From contig JAKEEN010000053.1 of assembly GCA_022616575.1 (NCBI GenBank), forward strand, positions 1 through 11,692: a stretch of DNA of 11,692 bases, in the 5' to 3' direction. A program made the position numbers and the translations under genes. Shown in pieces: positions 7,638-11,692 of the stretch; position 1 is the first letter of the stretch; every line of letters starts with the position of its first letter. The notes under the pieces are model-generated. The model saw only the letters and a program-made list of their open reading frames with translations, was not told the DNA's origin and made no database searches. Origin of the DNA: Flammeovirgaceae bacterium. GTDB taxonomy: Bacteria; Bacteroidota; Bacteroidia; Cytophagales; Cyclobacteriaceae.

Positions 7638-8315
7638 TTATCTTTTCGTGGTCATTTTCAAAAAATCCTTTAACCTATCAATTATGACACCGGGATCTTT
7701 CGAGTATTGCAAAGAAGCGCTTTGCTGATTGAATTTGGCAAGTAAATCGTAATACTGAGCTTCGGTCAGGTCAAATTCATTGATAAGACTTTCCCTGATC
7801 TCTTCATCCATCACCACCTGTAGGTAGGTAATTGTCTTATCATTCTCCTGAATAAGTTTTAACAGTTTTCTTTTTTCTTTCTGTCGCTTCGAAAAATATT
7901 CAAAGGGTGAATAAACGGCACCGGAGGCTGCCATGGGCCGCGGCATTGCTCTTGGACTGCGAGAAACACTCGAAGGCTGCAAACTTGTGGCTTTAATGGT
8001 AACCTCATTCAATATCTTAACATTCTCATTCAGCCGGATGAAAAGTATGGTTTCTTCAAAAAGCAGAGGAAGCTCTAGCGGTTTGTAACTAACATAAGAA
8101 AAGATGAGAGTGTCAGTAGGCCTGGCCGAAATGGTGAAAATGCCCGCATTATTGGTGGTTACAAGGTCGGTAGAGTTTTTCTTTTTTATGTGAACACCGG
8201 TAAGTGATGAAATCGTAGTCGAGTCAACAACAATACCACGGTAGAGGGTTTGCCCCAGACTTACAAAGGCGAGGAGTTGCAAGGCAATGAATAAGCTCAG
8301 GTTTTTGAAAATCAT
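7638..8315 (-). CDS. Secreted protein with CarboxypepD_reg-like domain
   Basis: A 225-aa exported protein. Residues 1-22 form a signal peptide (FKNLSLFIALQLLAFVSLGQ). Residues about 24-109 match the CarboxypepD_reg-like (PF13715-type) beta-sandwich seen at the start of many Bacteroidota surface proteins: YRGIVVDS, LTGVHIKKK, TNNAGIFTI, DTLIFSYVSYKPLEL, then LNEVTIKA. There is no TonB plug or barrel after it, so this is not a SusC-type receptor. Instead there is a Ser/Pro/Arg-rich linker (111-130) and a charged helical region (138-225) of unknown fold. The start lies 35 bases after the rlmN stop with no recognisable promoter between, so it is probably cotranscribed with rlmN. The function is unknown. 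Confidence 0.8.
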   Translation of the reverse strand: MIFKNLSLFIALQLLAFVSLGQTLYRGIVVDSTTISSLTGVHIKKKNSTDLVTTNNAGIFTISARPTDTLIFSYVSYKPLELPLLFEETILFIRLNENVKILNEVTIKATSLQPSSVSRSPRAMPRPMAASGAVYSPFEYFSKRQKEKRKLLKLIQENDKTITYLQVVMDEEIRESLINEFDLTEAQYYDLLAKFNQQSASLQYSKDPGVIIDRLKDFLKMTTKR

Positions 8316-8350
8316 GGATTGCTAAAACCCACAGATGCATGAAAGCGGAA

Positions 8351-9439
8351 TTAAGTTTTATTCGCTAATTGTCCACAGGCGGCATCAATATCTTTCCCGC
8401 GACTTCTGCGTACCCGCGCAATAATTCCGTTTTCATCCAGTTTTCTTTGATAAAGCTGAATGGCTTTCTCTGAGGCTTGCTTGAACATGCCGTCATCAAT
8501 CGGATTATATTCAATCAGGTTTACTTTTGAAGGGATGATTTTGCAGAACTTCACCAACGCATTCACATGTGCCACACTGTCGTTGATGCCGTCCCAAACA
8601 ACGTATTCGTAGGTGACTTTACGTTTTGTTTTTTTATACCAGTATTTAAGTGCTTCAGCAAGTTCTTCCAGCGGATTGCTGTCGTTAATCGGCATGATGG
8701 ATGAACGCGTTTCATTAATAGCATCGTGCAAAGAAACCGCAAGGTTAAACTTTACACTATCATCGGCCATTTTTATAATCATTTTGGCAATGCCCACCGT
8801 GGAGAGTGTGATGCGCTTGCTTGATATATTCAATCCTTCTTCAGAGGTAATTTTGTCGATAGCGGAAATAACATTTGTGTAGTTCAGCAAAGGCTCTCCC
8901 ATGCCCATGAACACGATGTTGGTGAGCGGCCTTCCAAAAAAAAGATCAGCCTGTTGCTTAATAGCGACTACCTGGTCATAAATTTCGTCAGGGTTAAGAT
9001 TGCGCATTCTCTTTAATCGAGCTGTTGCGCAGAACTTACAATCTAAACTGCAGCCCACCTGTGAGGAAACACAGGCCGTGATACGATCATCGGTGGGAAT
9101 CAAAACCGATTCTACAATCAATCCATCATGCAGCTTCACAGCGTTCTTAATGGTACCATCTGTGCTGCGCTGCATGGTATCTACTTTAATATGATTGATG
9201 GTGAAGTGTTCTTTGAGAAGTTGACGGGTCTCCAAAGAGATATTAGTCATCAGGTCAAAATCCTTAACCGATTTTTTCCAGAGCCATTCATATACTTGCT
9301 GTGCGCGGAACACTTTTTCACCATGTTCGGTGAAGAAGGCTTTCAGGTCTTCAAGCTTAAGTTTTCGAATGTCTTTCTTGGCCTCACCCCCAACCCCTCT
9401 CCCAGGGGAGAGGGGAGTTGGTTTTTGACTTACTTGCAT
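8351..9439 (-). CDS. rlmN: Dual-specificity RNA methyltransferase RlmN
   Basis: A radical SAM enzyme of 362 aa that makes C2-methyladenosine in 23S rRNA (A2503 in E. coli numbering) and in some tRNAs (A37), through a methylated cysteine intermediate. The iron-sulfur cluster cysteines are C130-x3-C134-x2-C137 (CSLDCKFC). The mechanistic pair is C123 (ACVSSQVGC context) and the methyl-carrying C355 (AACGQL). FMGMGEPLLNY (177-187) is the typical SAM-binding segment and RRSRGKDIDAACGQL the typical C-terminus. The family start, KKDIRKLKLEDLKAFF, begins only at residue 21. Residues 7-20 (PTPLSPGRGVGGEA) are encoded by an inserted palindromic repeat, and the reading frame is kept. No other in-frame ATG occurs before Met64, so the start at 9439 stands. 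The -7 promoter box is so close that the mRNA may be leaderless. Confidence 0.96.
   Translation of the reverse strand: MQVSQKPTPLSPGRGVGGEAKKDIRKLKLEDLKAFFTEHGEKVFRAQQVYEWLWKKSVKDFDLMTNISLETRQLLKEHFTINHIKVDTMQRSTDGTIKNAVKLHDGLIVESVLIPTDDRITACVSSQVGCSLDCKFCATARLKRMRNLNPDEIYDQVVAIKQQADLFFGRPLTNIVFMGMGEPLLNYTNVISAIDKITSEEGLNISSKRITLSTVGIAKMIIKMADDSVKFNLAVSLHDAINETRSSIMPINDSNPLEELAEALKYWYKKTKRKVTYEYVVWDGINDSVAHVNALVKFCKIIPSKVNLIEYNPIDDGMFKQASEKAIQLYQRKLDENGIIARVRRSRGKDIDAACGQLANKT
9381..9422. repeat. GC-rich palindromic repeat inserted in the 5' end of rlmN
   Basis: A 42-base GC-rich block with an inverted repeat: CCCCTCTCCC at 9394-9403 and GGGAGAGGGG at 9406-9415, 10 perfectly paired bases separated by AG. 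The flanks CCTCACCCCCAA (9382-9393) and AGTTG (9416-9420) complete a sequence that I recognise as a dispersed repeat found in many Bacteroidota genomes, where spurious ORFs over it read 'LTPNPSPRGEG' or 'PLSPGRGVGGEA'. Here its length is exactly 14 codons, so it adds residues 7-20 to RlmN without shifting the frame. The surrounding sequence is clearly less GC-rich. In rlmN mRNA it would form a strong hairpin about 25 bases after the start codon. It occurs only once in this window. Confidence 0.8.
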
Positions 9440-9444
9440 AGGCG

Positions 9445-9474
9445 CAAAGGTACGAGCTATTTAATTCTGATTAA
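9445..9474 (-). promoter_or_regulatory. rlmN: Promoter of rlmN, predicted leaderless start
   Basis: On the minus strand TACCTTTG (9452-9445) matches TAnnTTTG perfectly. TTA (9474-9472), one base off the TTG -33 element, is 19 bases upstream. The rlmN ATG begins at 9439, only five bases after the end of the -7 box (TACCTTTGCGCCTATG). Transcription from this element would begin at or within a base or two of the A of the start codon. The promoter overlaps the last codons of the upstream lipocalin-like gene. Confidence 0.6.
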
Positions 9475-9888
9475 CACTTTTGTTTCGCACGGACGACTCG
9501 AATTCGAGTAGATTAAAGAATCGTAGGTGAGTTTTTCAACAGTAAAGGTGCTGGTGATGGTGCGGGATTTTTTATCAAGGAAGTAAATATTGCTGCCATC
9601 GTATTTGTATAAGAAGTTAACTGTGTTTGTTGCTTTCTTCTCTCTTACGGTTTTAGTGGATTGCTGACCTGTTTGATTGTCATTAAACATGACCACTTGT
9701 TGCGTACGATTGGACATCGTGCCAAAGTCTGAAAGTAATTCTTTCATATCCTCATCTTTTTTACTCAGGTCATCTACTTTCGATTCAAGACAAGAAGACT
9801 GTTTGACAACCTGCCACGAACCAACCAGGGTTTGAGCCTGCGCAGAAAGACCAGCCAGCAAAATGAAAGTAATGACAGGGGTTTTCAT
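9457..9888 (-). CDS. Small secreted lipocalin-like protein, function unknown
   Basis: A 143-aa protein with a signal peptide (KTPVITFILLAGLSAQAQ, cleavage expected near residue 19). The mature part opens with LVGSWQVVKQSSC, the 'GxW' start often seen in lipocalin-like proteins of Bacteroidota. It continues with short predicted beta strands (VVMFNDNQTG, TVNFLYKYDGSNIYFLD, TITSTFTVEKLTYDSLIYS) that fit a small beta barrel. Two cysteines, C33 near the start and C134 near the end, could form a disulfide joining the ends. No ligand or role can be inferred. The TAG stop lies 17 bases before the rlmN ATG. Confidence 0.72.
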   Translation of the reverse strand: MKTPVITFILLAGLSAQAQTLVGSWQVVKQSSCLESKVDDLSKKDEDMKELLSDFGTMSNRTQQVVMFNDNQTGQQSTKTVREKKATNTVNFLYKYDGSNIYFLDKKSRTITSTFTVEKLTYDSLIYSNSSRPCETKVLIRIK

Positions 9889-9904
9889 ACAATTTTGGAT
9901 TTAC

Positions 9905-9912
9905 CAAAGTTA
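9905..9912 (-). promoter_or_regulatory. -7 promoter element of the lipocalin-like gene
   Basis: On the minus strand TAACTTTG (9912-9905) is a perfect TAnnTTTG element, 16 bases upstream of the ATG at 9888, so the leader would be about 10 bases. I do not see a clear TTG -33 element at the proper spacing, so only the -7 box is marked. It lies in the divergent gap 9889-9984, back to back with the candidate promoter of the DUF1611 gene. Confidence 0.5.
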
Positions 9913-9968
9913 CTCAAAATCCAGGCCAGAGGCTTGAAGTGGTTGTTTTTAAAGAATGGTTTTTTGTC

Positions 9969-9976
9969 CATTTTTG
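9969..9976 (+). promoter_or_regulatory. Candidate -7 promoter element of the DUF1611-epimerase unit
   Basis: CATTTTTG at 9969-9976 differs from TAnnTTTG only in the first base and is identical to the -7 box proposed for the mutL operon at 3911-3918. The nearest TTG (9943-9945) is 23 bases upstream, at the long end of the allowed spacing. The expected transcription start is about 9982, three bases before the first ATG (9985) and nine before the second (9991), so the leader would be almost absent. Confidence 0.4.
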
Positions 9977-9984
9977 GTGCTTTA

Positions 9985-11058
9985 ATGAGTATGGAAAAAA
10001 GTAACGCCATCATTCTTACGGCCGGTTATCTGGATACAAGTAATGGTAAAACGGCTCACGGACTTATTAGAGGTACCGACCGGTTCAATATTCTGGCAGT
10101 CATTGACCATAAACAGTCAGGCAACGATGCAGGTGAAGTGCTGGATGGAAGAAAGAGAAACATTCCCATTTATGATTCGATTGCTTCATTTATCAAACAT
10201 TCAAAAGATAAGGCCAGGTATTGTGTTATTGGTGTGGCCACAAAGGGTGGTGTTATTCCAGATTCACTACGGCTGATGCTGCGCGAGGCGCTGGAGAGTA
10301 ATTTAAGTATAGTGAATGGCCTGCACGATTATGTTTCTGATCATGCCGAGTTGGCCGACTTGGCAAAACAAAAAGGGTTGGAGATGATCGATGTGCGCAA
10401 GCCGAAGAAATTTAAGGACCTTCATTTCTGGAATGGAAGCATTCAAAAAGTGAAGTGCCCTAAAGTGGCTGTATTGGGTACCGATTGTGCCATGGGCAAG
10501 CGCACGACTACGCGGTTTCTTACCGAAGCGATGCGAAAAGCAGGCTACAAAGCTGAAATGATTTATACCGGACAAACCGGTTGGATGCAAGGCGCGAAGT
10601 ATGGATTTATTTTCGACTCTACATTAAATGATTTTATCTCAGGTGAAATGGAGTACGCTATTGTACAATGTTGGGAGAAAGAAAGACCGGATATTATTTT
10701 TATCGAAGGGCAATCATCCTTGAGAAATCCCAGCGGACCGGCAGGAGTAGAATGGATATTGTCGGCAGAGGCGAATGCAGTGGTGCTACAACACAATCCA
10801 CCGCGCAAGCATTATAAAGACATGGACTTTTACCCCGCCTATATTGCTGACCCGAAAGATGAAATTGAACTGATTAAAATTTATGGTGCAAACACAGTGG
10901 CATTAACTATCAATACTACCAAGATGACCACCGAAGAAGCTCGCGCCTATGTGAAAGAGAAAGAGAAAGAGCTTGGAATTCCAGTGGTGTTGCCATTGGA
11001 AGATGGCGTAGAGAAATTAATTCCGGTTTTCGAAAAACTGATCAATACGAAGAAATGA
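9985..11058 (+). CDS. DUF1611 P-loop protein, candidate DgcN-type D-glutamate N-acetyltransferase
   Basis: A cytoplasmic protein of 357 aa from the ATG at 9985; a second ATG at 9991 would give 355 aa. The frame is open back to 9832, but that part runs through the divergent promoters and into the opposite gene. The N-terminal half (IILTAGYLDTSNGKTAHGLIRG, then IGVATKGG) has a Rossmann-like look. The C-terminal half starts with a BioD-like P-loop, G165-TDCAM-G171-K172-R-T-T, followed by YTGQTGWMQG and FIEGQSSL, all typical of DUF1611. Older annotations call this family a putative NAD-dependent epimerase. One member, DgcN, was described as N-acetylating D-glutamate so that the partner racemase DgcA can convert it to N-acetyl-L-glutamate. 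The next gene is an enolase-superfamily epimerase overlapping by ATGA, which fits this pairing. The biochemical role here is inferred. Confidence 0.85.
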   Translation: MSMEKSNAIILTAGYLDTSNGKTAHGLIRGTDRFNILAVIDHKQSGNDAGEVLDGRKRNIPIYDSIASFIKHSKDKARYCVIGVATKGGVIPDSLRLMLREALESNLSIVNGLHDYVSDHAELADLAKQKGLEMIDVRKPKKFKDLHFWNGSIQKVKCPKVAVLGTDCAMGKRTTTRFLTEAMRKAGYKAEMIYTGQTGWMQGAKYGFIFDSTLNDFISGEMEYAIVQCWEKERPDIIFIEGQSSLRNPSGPAGVEWILSAEANAVVLQHNPPRKHYKDMDFYPAYIADPKDEIELIKIYGANTVALTINTTKMTTEEARAYVKEKEKELGIPVVLPLEDGVEKLIPVFEKLINTKK

Positions 11059-11692
11059 AAATAAAAGACATAAAGGTCTGGATTGCCGATCTGGGTAATA
11101 CAAAACCCTATACCATTGCCTTCAAAACGGTTGATCAGGTTAGAAATGCTTTTGTGGAAATTACCTTGTCGGATGGAACAACCGGCATCGGTTCGGGAAA
11201 CCCGAGTGAATATGTAGTAGGTGAAAATCTTTCTCAATGTCTGGAAGCGCTGCAAGAAAAAAATATTGAGTTTCTTATCGGTCGCGATATCCGTGAGATT
11301 CATCAGCTTCAATATGAAGTCTGGATTAAATTCCCGAAAAACCCTTCTGCTCGCGCTGCTTTAGATATTGCCCTGTATGATGTGTTTACGAAATACCTCG
11401 GAGTACCTTTGGTAAAGTACCTCGGGCAAAAGATTACAGCAATGCCTACATCGAATACCATTGGTATTAAAAATGTTGAGGAGACTGTGAAAGAAGCAGG
11501 GGAGTATCAGAAGCAGGGATTTAAAATTTTAAAGGTAAAACTCGGGAAAGATCTTGCAGAGGATATTGAACGGCTCGTAAAACTTCGTGAGCAGTTTGGT
11601 AAAAGTATGGTTATTCGGATTGATGCGAATCAAGGATATACTTCTGCGCAGACCATTGAATTCTTTAATAAAACCCGTCATCTCAATATCGA
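11055..11692 (+). CDS. Enolase-superfamily epimerase/racemase (dipeptide epimerase or DgcA type), 3' end outside window
   Basis: The first 212 residues of a muconate-lactonising-enzyme-like protein; the gene is cut by the right edge. The N-terminal capping domain (1 to about 125) includes the NAFVEITLSDGTTGIGSG strand pair and ARAALDIALYDVFTKYLGVPL. The barrel begins at TSNTIGI (132-138), close to the TSVTIGI of L-Ala-D/L-Glu epimerases. The K-x-K motif (K160-V161-K162), whose second Lys is a catalytic base, is present, as is the first metal ligand D190 in RIDANQGY. The second Lys and the remaining metal ligands lie beyond the window. Candidate substrates are L-Ala-D-Glu from murein peptides or N-acetyl-D-glutamate; the upstream DUF1611 gene favours the second but does not settle it. 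The ATG overlaps the upstream TGA (ATGA at 11055-11058). Confidence 0.88.
   Translation, partial: MKIKDIKVWIADLGNTKPYTIAFKTVDQVRNAFVEITLSDGTTGIGSGNPSEYVVGENLSQCLEALQEKNIEFLIGRDIREIHQLQYEVWIKFPKNPSARAALDIALYDVFTKYLGVPLVKYLGQKITAMPTSNTIGIKNVEETVKEAGEYQKQGFKILKVKLGKDLAEDIERLVKLREQFGKSMVIRIDANQGYTSAQTIEFFNKTRHLNI

Noticed and set aside
8341..8365. Possible stem-loop around the rlmN stop (GCGGAAT with ATTCGC)
   Set aside because: The stem is short and imperfect with a bulged G, and there is no T-run, so it is not convincing as a terminator or regulatory element.
9394..9415. The GC palindrome as a rho-independent terminator
   Set aside because: There is no T-run after either arm and it lies inside the rlmN coding frame, so a dispersed repeat is the better explanation.
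9128..9511. Plus-strand 127-aa open frame containing LTPNPSPRGEG
   Set aside because: It lies wholly opposite rlmN and the end of the lipocalin-like gene. The LTPNPSPRGEG peptide is the usual spurious translation of the palindromic repeat, and no promoter or family resemblance supports it.
9832..9984. N-terminal extension of the DUF1611 gene from an ATG at 9832
   Set aside because: The added 51 residues have no family resemblance, run antisense through the start of the lipocalin-like gene and cross both divergent promoters. The family-like sequence begins at 9985 or 9991.
10947..11312. Minus-strand 121-aa open frame opposite the DUF1611-epimerase junction
   Set aside because: It covers the 4-base overlap of two well-supported plus-strand genes and shows only reverse-strand composition (Phe/Ser-rich), with no recognisable domain.
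1..11692. Defence system, CRISPR array, prophage or integrated element
   Set aside because: No direct repeats with regular spacers, integrases, transposases, tRNA attachment sites or known defence motifs are seen. All genes look like chromosomal housekeeping or envelope genes.

Overview
The window looks like a piece of a chromosome from a Bacteroidota bacterium, most likely of the order Cytophagales. The evidence is the gene families (a fused GH3-type/beta-lactamase-type secreted protein, BshA, a MutL without the usual metal-site residues, paired rhomboids with a DUF6576-like tail, a CarboxypepD_reg-like secreted protein), the moderate GC content, and several upstream regions carrying the Bacteroidota promoter form TTTG-N19/20-TAnnTTTG. 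Identifications come from reading motifs; no database search was run. No tRNA, rRNA, CRISPR array, phage or insertion sequence was seen.

Layout. Positions 1-125 (minus) hold the 5' end of a gene that leaves the window, possibly a sterol desaturase/fatty acid hydroxylase, with its own promoter. 199-3870 (minus) is a tightly coupled pair: a large exported GH3-like/beta-lactamase-like fusion, then bshA (bacillithiol synthesis), whose ATG directly follows the stop of the fusion gene. A divergent promoter at 3888-3918 starts a plus-strand operon: a small two-helix membrane protein, mutL (mismatch repair) and two consecutive rhomboid proteases (3948-7630). This operon converges on the minus-strand group with only 7 bases between them. 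The minus-strand group is a small secreted lipocalin-like protein (9457-9888), rlmN (8351-9439) and a secreted CarboxypepD_reg-like protein (7638-8315). Divergent from it at 9985 starts a two-gene unit: a DUF1611 P-loop protein overlapping by 4 bases an enolase-superfamily epimerase that runs off the right edge.

How the genes work together. The DUF1611/epimerase pair resembles the DgcN-DgcA pair described for D-glutamate catabolism through N-acetyl-D-glutamate; an L-Ala-D/L-Glu epimerase role in murein peptide salvage is the main alternative. The fusion protein probably also concerns cell-wall material, but its GH3 barrel lacks its central part, including the motifs that carry the catalytic Asp and the KHFPGHG-type loop.

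Main points for a second look: a 42-base palindromic repeat inserted in frame in the first 20 codons of rlmN, just behind a promoter placed so that the mRNA would be leaderless; the internally shortened GH3 domain; the loss of all three metal-site motifs in MutL; and the DUF1611-epimerase pair.
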